This document shows, piece by piece, positions 33,477 to 48,141 of a stretch of 64,000 nucleotides of DNA. Every line of letters begins with the position of its first letter. The first letter of the stretch is position 1. Location: assembly GCA_029204225.1 (NCBI GenBank), contig CM055101.1:32805683-32869682 (forward strand). The letters are read 5' to 3'. The notes under the pieces were generated by a model. That model made no database searches. It saw nothing but the letters and a program-made list of their open reading frames with translations, and was not told where the DNA came from. This stretch comes from Diphasiastrum complanatum (Eukaryota; Streptophyta; Lycopodiopsida; Lycopodiales; Lycopodiaceae). Both the position numbers and the translations under genes were made by a program.

Positions 33477-36400
33477 TGTTAGGGCCATTTTTGGTAGGGG
33501 ATTGGTCCAACCAAAACGTCCTAAAAAAGTCAAGGGGCACCACTACTGATGGTGGCTATGCCCTACGCGAGTAACGAAGGTCCTGCCACATCCAATCCTG
33601 GGGGGCTTCCTCTATTACCCCGTGCTCCCCAACCGATGAGAGTTTTCCAGGCTCTCAGAGATATGGCTGCAAGAAGGGGGTGCTAGTACTTTTGGCGGCA
33701 ATGATTCACTAACTTTCTAGGGTCACGGTTCCGTAAAACTTCTGATCACTAATTCGCGCTAGGATCTTGCTAATATCTCTTTCCCCATTAAATTCGGCTT
33801 ACAATTAGTAGAAATCTTACATGGGCTGGAAACTGATTTATTGTCCATGATGTGCTCGTGGGGTGCAAGTTATACGCACCACTTTGTTTGCTAAGCGGCG
33901 GTATTTTGCCGACCATCGGGTCTAGGTATTTCTCTAGACAGTACCGACGGCGGGTGTGACTAGTGTGACGCTTAACCAAGGCGGTGTATTTCAACCGCGG
34001 ATGGTGGGCGGCCCGCTCTGGTGTTTCACAGAGGTCGGGTCCAATTGATATGTTTTACAATTTCACAACTTGACGGTTTTATTGTCGTTCAACTAATAGG
34101 TTTATCATAGAGCAAAAGCACATTTCTTTACATTTTCATAGATCACATCGCAATAATCAGTGCAATACGATGCCAATAACCCTAGCTACTTATCCTTAGC
34201 TTCGGTTGCTAAGTCGGAAATGAGAAACCCTCATTGCTCTAATGAACCACACAACATTTTTCATGCACGACTATAATTCCAACCTGAGTTCTAAAAAAAC
34301 ACGATTCACTAAAAAACTTTCCATTATTCACTTGGTTAAACGGACACAACCACAAGGTGCAAGTTTTGATTAAAGCATATCGGAACTTAAATTAGTATTA
34401 CCTCATTCTTCGAAACGATGTCCCTTAAAAAACTTGCATCCCTAGAATACTTGTAAAAATCCCATAAATGGCAAAACTACTATATGTATAGCTTTGATGG
34501 TTTCATACATAGTACAGATGCGATTTCCTAATGGTGTATAAAGATGAATCATTTAGTACAACCAAAAAACCACAATTGCGGAATGAAAATTTTGATTCAG
34601 TACACATGAAACACAATACGGTATGTAAAACGACATTTGCAAACTGTATCTTAGACAATGGTATTGAATGCAAATTACCTCAGATACGTGTGAGGTAACC
34701 GGTTTGTCGGAGAGTCCAACTAGTCATGAATGCCACTTTCTTCCCATGTCGCCTTCTGTTTGCTGCTTGGCACTTGCTTTGTCACAGTCACCACGGTAGA
34801 TCTGATTTTTGGTAGTGGGTAGCGATCAGAGGCTGCAACAGGGTTCTAGTTCGCTGGCAGGCTATCAGAGGTTGATTTTTTACTGTAACCGGCCATCGAA
34901 AATCCGCAACTGGCTGGTACTGGCTGCAGGTAGGTCATTGACAGATTGTAGAAGTCTGATTTTTTCACAAGCAGGCAGGTGCAGGTCCACAACGAGTCAT
35001 AGACGGACAGGGTAGGGCAAAAAAATCCGTAGGCAGGTTTGACAGAGAGTCGCAGACAGAGGTACAAGGCCAACATGTAGGTCGCAGAGCCAGCAGGGCA
35101 GAACAGAGGTCAAGCAGGGCAACGTTGACAGTCATATAACGAGACGGTATAGGCAGTGCACAGAGGTAATGCAGTAGGCAAGTGCAGAAATGCAGCAGAA
35201 ACCGGTAGTAGAAGCCCCGCAGATAGGCTCAGGAGACAGTAGGCAGAGATGGGCAGCGCTAACAGTCAGAAAGATCTGTGGGTCAAAATAGGAGGCTACC
35301 AACTGGAAGTGTGAATGTTTGCCACAAAAATAGGGTGATTTCTGACAGTAGAAATGCGACTGAATTCTCAATAGAACTCATTGGGGTTTCTCACAGAAAT
35401 GCGAGTGATCTCTACCACCAAAATATCTTGATAACTGGCTGCATAAGTGCACTTGTTTAGCGAGAGATTTCTGCCTTTGCCATCAATGATTGAATGCTAC
35501 CACAGAAGTGCCTTGTTTGTCGATTGAAAGTGTGATGGATCAGTGGACCCTGAGTAATAGGCAGCAACGGGCCACAACTAGTAGCCATAGAATGTACTAT
35601 CAAAGATCATAGCAACATAGAAGGTGCTCTCCACAATGGAATTGTATTGTAACCTCTCTAAACCAAATGGCTTCTAACAATTCACGACACACACAACAAC
35701 CACACCTCTAGAACTTCACTTAGAAACCTCATCCCTCCAACACTCCCAAACATCCTCACAACACACAATGTGGCACCAAACAACTCAACAACAACATATC
35801 AATGAGTAACCAACCAAGCCTCCATAACCAAGTAGTTAACAAGAGCTAACTCACATTCATTCCCAAACACCCATTGATATCACCTTCACTCACTCAATTG
35901 TTTGTAAAACCCTAGCATAACCAAACAATCAATCAAGAGGGCAAACCATTCCAACCACAACCAATACATTCAAGGTAAGGTTACTAACAAACCTCACTCA
36001 ATCCCCCACAATCAAGCACTCCCCTGTTAAACAAACTAGCATGTGAACACTACAAGACAAACATTCATTCTCAAACTAGCTCCCATTACCTTCAATCCAC
36101 TAACACATGATAGGATTAACTCTCCAAACACTCATTAACAACATTCACCTCAACAACACAAGACAACTATGCTCCAAAAGACAATACTTGCTTCTTACAC
36201 AAGGTAATGAAGCTCTCACAATCATCAACACATAAACCCAAAAGTACCAACTCACAAGAATACTAACATCCAAATACACTAACTCTCAACGCACATACTC
36301 AAATACAAAGAGTTGGCTCCTTTTTATAGGAAAACCGAAGTGTTCCCCTTCAAAATGAGGCTTTGCCAATTCTCATTACCTTCAAGCCCTCTTTGCCATT

Positions 36401-36947
36401 TGTCCTCAACCCATTTGATAGTATACCTAGTGGATTCCATAAGAGAGTGGGGGAGTGGTGCATTCAAGGCTCTCTTCCAAAACTGGCCAAGATGCCATTT
36501 TTGTCAAAGGCTAGGGAGGCCATTCAAGTTTCCCGTTTTGTACATCCTAGAAGCCCAAAATGTCAATGGCTAGTGGGTGTACCTCCCAATTTTTATAGCC
36601 TCCATGGTGTTTTGGCATTTAATATCCAAATTTTGGGTGAGGCCCTTTTTCAACCCCTATTTTTAGTAGGCGGCCTTCATTTTTTCTTTGGGTACCTTCG
36701 TTTTTGGCCTTTCTTCGATTTTTCAAGAGCTGTGCGCCTACTGCTCATTTGTCTAGATTTTTGGCTTGTTGGGTAACCACTTGGCCCGCACATTTCGTTA
36801 ATTGCCCATAAATTGCCCAAACTTTTCCAACCAGTGAAAATCTTTTCAAACAAGTCATATCCGGATTTTACATGCCGGTTTTTTCAATTATTGCAAACTT
36901 AAACTTCAATATTAGCCCGATATTCCTTGCGAAAATATCGGCTAACA
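33477..36947 (-). repeat. Gypsy-2 5' LTR, complete
   Basis: About 3.47 kb, from TGTTAGGGCC to GGCTAACA. The TATA box reads CCTATAAAAA on the minus strand at 36330-36321. The part from 35839 to 36947 has no partner in the left LTR. Open frames within it (for example 36363-36776) look spurious. Confidence 0.85.
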
Positions 36948-36952
36948 AACAT

Positions 36953-39375
36953 CATCATCTAGGAAGTCGTCACTTGTGAAGAAAGATTTATCATCTTGAG
37001 AGTCATCACCTCCACGATCAATTCCTGCTAAGAAGGCTAAGCGAATTTTCAAGACAAGTCCTTTTGAAAACAAACATATGTAGTCCAGCATGATATGCCT
37101 GAACATTTTAAACGTTATACACTGGATGAGGTGGTTATCATGTTACCTAAAGCACATCGTGAACTTGAAGAACATATGTCGGAATCTAAAGAGGTTTACG
37201 ATGGCCCAGCTAGGACGCAGCCAATGAATCTTGCCGAACCAGAAGAACCAGAAAAGATTGTACAAGTTGGATCACAACTTACTCCTGAACAGTATCAAGC
37301 ACTCCCATTGTTACTTATTAAGTATCAAGATTGCTTTGCATGGACTTATCAAGATTTGAAGGGTATTCCGACATCAGTGATTGAACATACCATACCTTTA
37401 GTACCTGATGCAATTCCAAAGGTTAAAAAGTTCTATCGTTGTAATCCTAATGTGGCGGACCTGATAAAGAAAGAACTTCAGAGATTGCTTGATGCCGATT
37501 TTATTTATGAGATTGAGCATACTAAATGAATTTCATCGATTGTCATTGTTCCTAAGAAAAATGGAAAATTGTGGATCTGCGTGAATCTCAAAGCGTTGAA
37601 CAAAGTGACGTGATAGGATCACTTTTCGTTATCTTTTACTGAAAGGATTTTGGATCGCCTTGCTGGAGCGAAAGCTTATAGTTTCCTGGATGGATTTAGT
37701 GGTTACAACCAGGTTAGGATTGCACCTGCCGATCACCATAAAACTGCTTTTGCAACAGAATGGGACACCTATGCTTACAAAGTAATGTCGTTTGGACTCT
37801 GTAATGCACCAAGTTCATTCCAAAGAGTAATGCAATTTGCTTTTAAAGATTATCTGCAGAAATTCTTTGAGATTTACTTGGACGACTTGGGAGTTCATAG
37901 TACAGATACAGACCACTTGGATCGATTGGAGAAAGTATTTGAAAGATGCCGCAAATATCAGATTTCTCTAAATCCAAAAAAATGTCAGATATGGGTTTCC
38001 CACGGAGTTGTGCTTGGACATGTGATATCAAGACATGGTATTGCCACATATTATTCTAAGATCAAAGTTATTGTGGAATTGCCACCGCCAGCAACAATTC
38101 ATGGAGTTTACGTGTTTATGGGTCATGCAAACTACTATCGAATATTTATTATCTTCTTTGCGGATTTAGCACGACCTATATACAAACTGACTATTGTTCC
38201 TATTTGGACAGTAGAAGCGTTAGAAGCCTTTGAAAAATTAAAAAAAGCATTAACTTCAGCACCGATATTGCGTTCTCCAGATTGGACTATAGAGTTTCAT
38301 GTTCATACGGATGCCTCAAAATACCCATTGGATCAGTTTTGACGCAGCCAGGTGATTATAAGAAAGATTATCCTATACGATTTGCAAGCAGACAGCTTAC
38401 AAATCCAGAAAAGAATTATTCAACAACAAAACATGAGGCATTAGCCATTATTTTCTCTGTTCGGAAATTTCGTCACTACCTCATGGAAACGCACTTTGCA
38501 TTTTATACGGATCATCAACCGTTACTTTACTTGGTAAACAAGACATGCAATACTGGACGTATTGCAAGATGGTTATTGTTATTGACTGAATTTGACTTTA
38601 GAATTGTGGTTCAAAAGGGCAAGCAACATTATCTAGCCGATCACGTTTCGCGAATTGAATCCGCACCAGTTAATACTGAAGTGGATGATGAACTGCCAGA
38701 TGTTACATTGTTCTATGTTGAAGCAGTACCTGAGTGGGCAGCAGATATTGTTGAGTACCTGATGCTAGGACAACTGAATGACTCCCTGACAAAAGTACAG
38801 AAGAGACAATTGATTCATAAGACTCAATCTTATCAATTAATTGCAGGACAATTGTATCGTCGTGGATCAGATAATATTTTACGAAGGTGTATTTTACCAT
38901 ATGAAGTACCAGATTTAATCATGTTTTCACATGATGGCATGGGTGGAGGACACTTCTCTACAGATATTATTGTTTGCAAACTTTTACAATCAGGTTGTTG
39001 GTGGCCTACGCTTCACAAGGACACAGAAAATTTTATTCAAACATGTGATGTTTGCCAGCGAGCACGACGACCTACTCGATAGAACTATGAACTCTTGCAT
39101 CCGGTTTTATCGCAAGCACCGTTTGAAAAATGGGGACTGGATTATGTTGGACCTATTCACCCTGTCGTGCAAGGATCTCAGGCCCGATACATTATCGTCG
39201 CAACTGATTATATGACCAAGTGGGTTGAAGCCAAAGCTGTCAAAGTTGTTGATGCAAAATCTACAGCCAAGTTTCTATATGAAAATATTATAATCAGATT
39301 TGGATGTCCAATCAAGATTGTTAGTGACCAGGGTACACACTTTGTTAATCAAACAATAAAGTGTTTACTGGAAAA
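36953..39375 (+). pseudogene. Gypsy-1 reverse transcriptase, RNase H and integrase (continued)
   Basis: Resumes the frame cut at 22227. RT: AKAYSFLDGFSGYNQV, KVMSFGLCNAPSSFQ and catalytic YLDD (EIYLDDLGVHS near 37875). A TGA at 37526 replaces a Trp. RNase H: HTDASKY, then a one-base frameshift near 38325, then KHEALAI and YTDHQPLLYL, so the D-E-D residues are readable. Integrase: H2C2-type GGHFSTDI...CDVCQ, WGLDYVGPI and IVSDQGTHFVN. The element stops near 39375, before the last catalytic Glu, where copia-2 sequence begins. No 3' LTR follows. Confidence 0.88.
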
Positions 39376-40107
39376 GCTGGTCTTATCGCAGACAAGCTGA
39401 ATGGATCCAATTATCATTTGTGAAAATTTAAGATGAAGACCTTGCTAATCGCCAACGAGTTATGGGATGTTGTTATAGGTATAGAAGTAAAGCTTGAAGA
39501 CGACACAAAAGACTCAAAGTGGAAATCAAAGGATGGTAAAGCTTTCGCGCTTATGATCCTCAATATATCAGATATACAAATTGGACACAACTGAAGCTAA
39601 AACTTCAAAAGAAGTTTGGGACATCCTAAACTCACTATATGATTTGAGGGACGTAACTACCAAGTTACATCTACAAAGGAAATTCTTCACATTCAAAATG
39701 TCTAATGGTGATTCTCTTCAGAGTCACATTAACCAGTTTAAGAATCTCTTGCAACAAATAGATCAGTCATAGACGATCAAGACCCAATCATGACATTGCT
39801 TTCAAGCTGTCCTCTACATATGAGAAACGGAGGATGATCATATCATCACACTCAGATTTAACTCTTACCAGAGTTATTACTATGTTGCTACAAGAAGATA
39901 ATAGAAGAAGTTAGGATGTTTCATCTACTTCCTCAACCTCTCAGACTCTATATGTCAACTAAGGCTCTAAGCGACAGAAACATAAAAGCTCCAAGAAGGC
40001 TACAATGAATCGAAAGCTGACTCAAAGTCAAGGACAATCATCAAATCCACAATTGAAGAAGAAGATGTTTTGCAGGTATTGCAAGCACAATAACTATGAG
40101 ATCAAGG

Positions 40108-40155
40108 ATTGCCGAATTCTCCAAGCAAAGAATGCAACCAAGCAATCTGATAAAA
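40108..40155. repeat. 48-bp inverted repeat, left copy (partner 40876-40929)
   Basis: The text from ATTGCCGAATTCTCC to CAAGCAATCT recurs inverted at about 40880-40925. Each copy is followed, in direct orientation, by TGATAAAAGAGA(C/T)CAAGCC. These repeats bound the inverted RT segment. Confidence 0.8.
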
Positions 40156-40178
40156 GAGACCAAGCCATGATCAATAAT

Positions 40179-40880
40179 CCTTTGAAACCATGCTCGAGCA
40201 GATTGCTTCAAGCCATAAAGTGCCTTATGGAGTTTACACACATGATTGTGTTTACCCTCAATAATATGACCTTCAGGATGCACCATGTAAATGTCTTCCT
40301 CAATAACTCCATTGAGATATGTTGTCTGTACATCCATTTGATGTATTTCAAAATCTGCTGCAACGACAAATGATTGCAAAAATTGAATAGAAGAATGCTT
40401 GACTACTAGACTGAAGGTCTCAGTGTAATCGATGTTGTATACCTGAGAAAATCCTCTAGTGACAAGTCATGCATTTCTCTTGTTGATGCTTCCATTTGCA
40501 TTGTACTTGACTTTGAAAATCCATTTGCAATCAACTACATTTCTGCTAGCTGGTAATTCGACAATTGTCCATGTCTGATTTTTGATAAGAGATGAATACT
40601 CTTTATCCATTGCTTCTTTCCAGAGATCTGAATCAGGCTGATTGAGTGCCTCTTAGACAGACGTCGGCTCCTGAACAAGATAGGCTGCAGACTTGTCGAT
40701 ATACCAGTTAGGTGGTCTTCTTGCTCTTGAAGTTCTTCTAGGTAATAGAGGAAGTTGATCAGCTTCATCAAACTGTAGTCGCTAGACTGTAACATCATCT
40801 TCTTCTGATTCGCCATTGATTTGTTTTTCGTCGTCCACTTCGACCTGGGGAGATGATGAACCTGTGTTTGCTTGTTGATT
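40179..40880 (-). pseudogene. Inverted copia-2 reverse transcriptase segment
   Basis: On the minus strand: WIFKVKYNANGS, the variant LVTRGFSQ, then FVVAADFEIHQMDVQTTYLN, EEDIYMVHPEG and YGLKQSARAWFQR, the standard copia RT order up to just before YVDD. Its orientation is opposite to the gag before it and the RT C-terminus after it. It contains a TGA and other stops. Confidence 0.85.
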
Positions 40881-41370
40881 AGATTGCTTGGTTGCATTCT
40901 TTGCTTGGAGAATTCGGCAATCCTTGATCTGATAAAAGAGATCAAGCCAATGCTATCTTTCGAATTCGACATGACCTATCTGGTGGGCGAAGCTCATTTC
41001 TGCCTTGGTATTCAAATCTACATAGACAGAAAACAGAAGTTGGTCTACATTACACAACAGAGGTACATCTACAACATGTTAGTCAGATATAATCTGATTA
41101 ATTGCAAGTTAGCTCTCTCACCAATGGAACCAGGTCTCAAATTTTCAAAGGACCAGTGTCCTCAAGCAATTCATGAGAAGCAACAGATGTGTGAGTATCC
41201 TTACCATTCTATTATAGGATCTCTTCTGTACACCATGATCTGTACCAAACCAGACATAGCTTTTGTAGTCAGCTCTCTCAGTCAGTTTACGACTAACCCT
41301 AGTGTAACACATTGGAAGGCTCTTATCAAAGTCATGAGATATCTTTGAGTTACTATGAACTTTTGAATTT

Positions 41371-42015
41371 TGCAGAGTGATAGTTTTAGTTCATTTATAC
41401 AGACAGGCTGTTTACGGCCAATTTCATTGCTTATCAACAAGCAAATTCTGAGAAAGAACTGGATGAATGCCAGCGGACTCCAGCCAACTGGCAATCCCAT
41501 TTGAAGACCTAATTACTTAGTATAAATCAACTGTTCATACATCTCATTATCAATGATCAAGATCTGAAATTATAAAGAGAATTGTGAAGGACTAAGCGTT
41601 ATTACACGACGTTTCCTGCTCCCTTATCAAAGCAAATCGTTCACAATTAGAAAGTATTGTAGTTAGCCCTCTATCAAGCTTTCAAGCTTGAACTCTCTTG
41701 AGCATTCTAGCTTAGTCTTTTAGAGATTTATTTTAGAGTTGCTATTGTGCTACTGCTTATCAGCAGAGTTGCTTATTATCAGACTTATGTGAAAGTACTA
41801 TACTTTAGGACCATAAATGGATCTACAAAAGATCCACAAGAGTGATTGGATGCTTGCTTAACAATCTATCAAAAACTAGACACAAAAAAGTTGATCTAGA
41901 TTGGCAATTTGACAAACAACAAGCATTAACAATCAAAAGCATTGTAAACATTGATATCCGAGCCCACACGTGTGTCCTACAGGCTGTAGTACGGCCTTCG
42001 ACCTGAGAAACAAGT
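41371..42015. repeat. 645-bp direct repeat flanking copia-3, left copy
   Basis: Matches 44598-45238 at about 5 percent divergence by eye. It carries a TATAAAT motif (41521-41527) on the plus strand. It is plausibly an LTR or a composite of two LTRs. Confidence 0.75.
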
Positions 42016-42350
42016 AGAAATTGATTTGGTTTCATTTGGATCACAAAAACTCAATGTACATAGTGAACTAGCTTGAGATTGCCAATCAGCTCCAAAAATT
42101 TTCTATCTTCTCACTATGGAGAGAGGGAATACATAGCAAATTCGACTTCCTTCTTGAAGTTAGGTGGATTTCCAGCATGTAATAAGGAAGTTAACTCACT
42201 CTCCTTGACCTAAAATGAAACAATAGTCTATTTCCTAGAGTCATGCTTGGTAGATAGCTAGTTGGTCAAATTTTCACCTTAAATTTAGGTGTAGGTCCTA
42301 TAAAGTAGGGATGACCACCAAATAGACATGACCAACTCTCTTGACTTGAC

Positions 42351-43951
42351 CTAACCTACATTAGGATGTATTTCCCATGTGGCATCATGGCCCCACATGT
42401 GTGGGACCCACTTGTCTACACAAGTACTAAACATCATCAATCTTAAGGATAAGAAACAAGCCACTTCATGTCTACTAATACTATCCAAAAAGTATTCAAA
42501 AATAGTAGACTCTCCAATGCTCTCCACCCTTGCAAGATGCACACTTGAATGGACAATTTGCATGCAATTTGATGACTTAGCCATTGTCATTGAGGACTCC
42601 CTTGGAACTCTCATGCTTTGAGGCTGATCCTCAAGATCTTCCTCCTTTTGATGCTCCCCCTCAATGCAAGCAAGATCACACTTTGCCAAGATCTCCTCTT
42701 GAGTGATCTCCTCCTTTGCCACACTAGCTTCCAACTTAAACAATCTTCCATGTTTAAATCCCTTTGCAATGCAAACATCATTCTTCAAGATGAAGCAAAC
42801 ACCATGCTTAAAGTGGACATCCAAACCACTTTCTAAGAGTAGACCAACACTAAGCATATTCTTGGTGATTGATGGTACATAAAGGATATTTTCTAGATCC
42901 ATGCATTTTGAGGATTCTAGACACAAAGAGATGGTGCCAGCACCATCTATCCTACACTCTTCACCATTTGCAGTAAAGACAGCAAAGTGTAAGGTTGAGA
43001 AAAAGTCCTTTTCACAAGACATGTGGGAGCTAGCCCCACTGTCGATCCACCAATTGTCTCTTGAATTGCTATTGCTTGTTGGTGAGGATCTAGATGCCAT
43101 CAAGAATACATCTACTTCATCCTCCTCCTCCTCTGCAAGGTTTCCTTGTTTGTCCTCCTCCACTTGTGCTCTTAGCCTCTTGTAACATTCAAATGCATAA
43201 TGTCCCATTCTTTCCACAAAAGAAGCATTTCTGCTTTGACTTGTCCTTTGAGCTTGATGCATTATCCTCTTCTTTGGCCTCCTTTGGATGCTTCTTCTTT
43301 CCATTGGTCTTCTTTTTGCCCTTGAATGAGAAATTGGCTTTCTCAGCAAAGACAAGGAACTCATTCTAGATTTTGCATGGAGCATCCTACACTCTTCAGC
43401 GACTAATACACTGTGAAGTTTTTCTATAGTTGGCAAAGTGTCTTGGATGGCAAAACTTTGGACCAAATTTGGAAAGTCATCTCCTAGACCATTAAGGACA
43501 ATTTGTACACGCTCTCCATCATGAATCTTCTCTCCAATGGAATCCAACTCCCTATTTAGAGACTTGATTCTGAGTACATAATCTTGTGCACTCTCCTCAC
43601 TTCTCCTCATGCTTTGCAGAATCTGATTCCTAAGCATGAGAACCCTCAAAGTGTTACTAGATTCATAGATTGATTTTAAAGACTCCCAAGCCTCTTTAGC
43701 ACTAGTACATGCTGATACTTCTCTCAACAAATCATTGCTCACATTCATCTTCATACAATGAAGTGCAAGCCTAGATCTCTTCTTGTATCTAGCTAACTCT
43801 TGTGCATCTAGAGGTTCATCTTCATCTTCAATCAAGAACTCATAAAGTCTTGGAGCACCAAGAGTGACTCCATCCTAACCTTCCAAATAGCATAATTTGT
43901 AGAATTCAATCTCTCACTAGCTTCTAGAAGGTATGCTCCAGCAGATCCCAT
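42351..43951 (-). pseudogene. Copia-3 gag-protease remnant
   Basis: The ATG is probably at 43951 (MGSAGAYLLEASERL...NYAIWKVRMESLL). After a one-base shift near 43838 a 494-codon frame runs to 42351 through the gag capsid region (RLALHCMKMNVSNDLL, YVLRIKSLNRELDSIGEKI) to a clear copia protease site (WWIDSGASSHMS near 43057-43022) and LYVPSITKNMLSVG. A frameshift pair moves the knuckle CFFCG out of frame before GHYAFECYK. After about 42700 similarity fades; integrase, RT and RNase H are absent. Same family as copia-4. Confidence 0.85.
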
Positions 43952-44597
43952 CTTACTAGTGACTTCTACAAACAACAAATAGATTTGATTGACTTGAAAC
44001 TCACAAATTAGATTTCTAATCCAACAAATGGACTTATAATCTTAGTTCTAGCACTCCCTCACAAAGTTGGAATGAGGATAAGATGATGTGAAATCTACTT
44101 ACAATCAAATCTTGCCAATTTTGGCTATTTTTGGACAAAAAAATGACTTTATCTCTTTCACACTTTTTGATGTACTTTCAAGACCTGTAAAACAAGTTTA
44201 GAGGACCTGATTTCAGCCTAGATTAATTAGATCTCATGACCCTAAGTCAAATCTAATCAATAGCACTCAATCTTGGTAGCTTATCCTAAGATTTCCACCA
44301 AAAATTACATCAAAAGCTCACAAATTGAATTTCTTTGGATCAAATGAATACCATGCATTAAATGTAGGTTCAGAGGTGCCCACACATGTGGATAGTACGG
44401 ATTTGGACCCCTACCAAGTTTGGGATCAAATCTCCTCACCAAAATCAAGATTCTAGCTTGCCCTCTCAATACTAGTTTTTAGCACCAAAACTTGCTAAAA
44501 ATGGATTTGCATTAGATCAATGGCTTATGCTCTTGTACTTGGCTCCGACACTATCGTCTTTTTGCGATACTGTCGCCTGGCAATTTACGTTCATTTC

Positions 44598-45238
44598 TGC
44601 AGAGTGATACTTTTAGTTCATTTATACAGACAGGCTGTTTACGGCCAATTTCATCGCTTATCAGCAAGCAAATTTTGAGAAAGATCTGGATGAATGCCGA
44701 CTCCAGCCAACTGGCAATCACATTTGAAGACCTAATTACTTAGTATAAATCAGCTGTTCATACATCTCATTATCAATGATCAAGATCTGGAATGTTATTG
44801 TGAATTGTGAAGGGACTAAGTGTTATTACACAATGCTTCTTGTGCCCTTATCAAAGCAAATCATTCACAATCAGAAAGTATTGTAGTTAGCTCTCTATCA
44901 AGCTTTCAAGCTTGAACTCTCTTGAGCATTCTAGCTCAGTCTTTTAGAGATTTATTTTAGAGTTGCTATTGTGCTACTGCTTATCAGTAGAGTTGCTTAT
45001 TATCAGACTTATGTGAAAGTACCGTACTTTAGGACCATAAATAGATCTACAAAAGATCCACAAGAGTGATTGGATCTTGCTTAACAATCTATCAAAAACT
45101 AGACACAAAAAAGTTGATCTAGATTGGCAATTTGACAAACAACAAGCATTAACAATCAAAAGCATTGTAAACATTGAAATCCGAGCCCACACATGTGTAC
45201 TACAGGCTGTAGTATGGCCTTCAATTGAGAAACAAGTA
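44598..45238. repeat. 640-bp direct repeat flanking copia-3, right copy
   Basis: Partner of 41371-42015. Between it and the gag lies a degenerate primer-site-like stretch (minus strand GTGTCGGAGCCAAGT, near 44540-44556), which would fit a copia-3 5' LTR on this side. The remaining DNA to 45664, with a minus-strand TATATATAGG near 45320, may be the rest of that LTR. Confidence 0.7.
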
Positions 45239-45664
45239 ATTATGAACATAGAGAGCAATTGCACCATTATGAGAGAAAAATCATGAAATTGCTTGATTGA
45301 TTTTGGTGAGATATCATCACCTATATATACATGATCCATCACGGTTTTGGGCAGGTATGAGTAGCCCTAAACCTATCCCTAATGCTAATTTTGGTGGATC
45401 TTTCATCCCTACCAAGTTAGGGTTGGAATCTTGGAGATCCCTCAACAATGCAAAAATTACCAAAAATAGCTCCTATTTTTTCTCCCTTGTATCTAAGCAT
45501 AATTTGGACTCATTCCAAAGGTTCTAACACTTAGGTCTACTTGAGAACATCCTTATGAATGGAATCCTATGCTATTTGGCACGTGTGACAAGCCACATCA
45601 TGACCATCTAACTATTTACAAGTCATATGACCAAAACTAGTCAAGCTAGAATTGTGAATTTTTA

Positions 45665-48141
<2,477 letters not shown>

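Larger units (their letters stand above)
22228..36947 (-). mobile_element. Tat-like gypsy retrotransposon gypsy-2, inserted in gypsy-1
   Basis: The duplication AACAT is at 22223-22227 and 36948-36952, and the gypsy-1 frame reads across when it is removed. The ends are TGTTAG...CTAACA. The right (5') LTR is 33477-36947. The left (3') LTR keeps only 22228-24557. The minus-strand order is primer site, leader, gag, protease, reverse transcriptase, degenerate RNase H, integrase, second RNase H, coiled-coil region. All coding parts have stops. Known: a decayed first RNase H plus an added archaeal-like RNase H is a mark of the plant Tat lineage, but there the second domain usually precedes the integrase. 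Confidence 0.9.
39376..41370 (+). mobile_element. Copia-2 fragment with internal inversion
   Basis: It begins abruptly in gag (IADKLNGSNYHL, then TGA for Trp, KFKMKTLLIANELW) and joins gypsy-1 integrase near 39375. Gag continues with frameshifts to a zinc knuckle near 40070-40112 (CRYCKHNNYEIKDC, whose His is Tyr). From about 40150 to 40925 the sequence is inverted and encodes copia RT on the minus strand. From about 40935 the plus strand resumes after the missing YVDD region (FEFDMTYLVGEAHFCLGIQI to FTTNPSVTHWKALIKVMRYL). Protease, integrase and most of RNase H are missing. Confidence 0.82.

Noticed and set aside
36363-36776. 137-codon plus-strand frame
   Set aside because: Inside the gypsy-2 LTR, opposite to the element, spanning the TATA-bearing U3; no motif.
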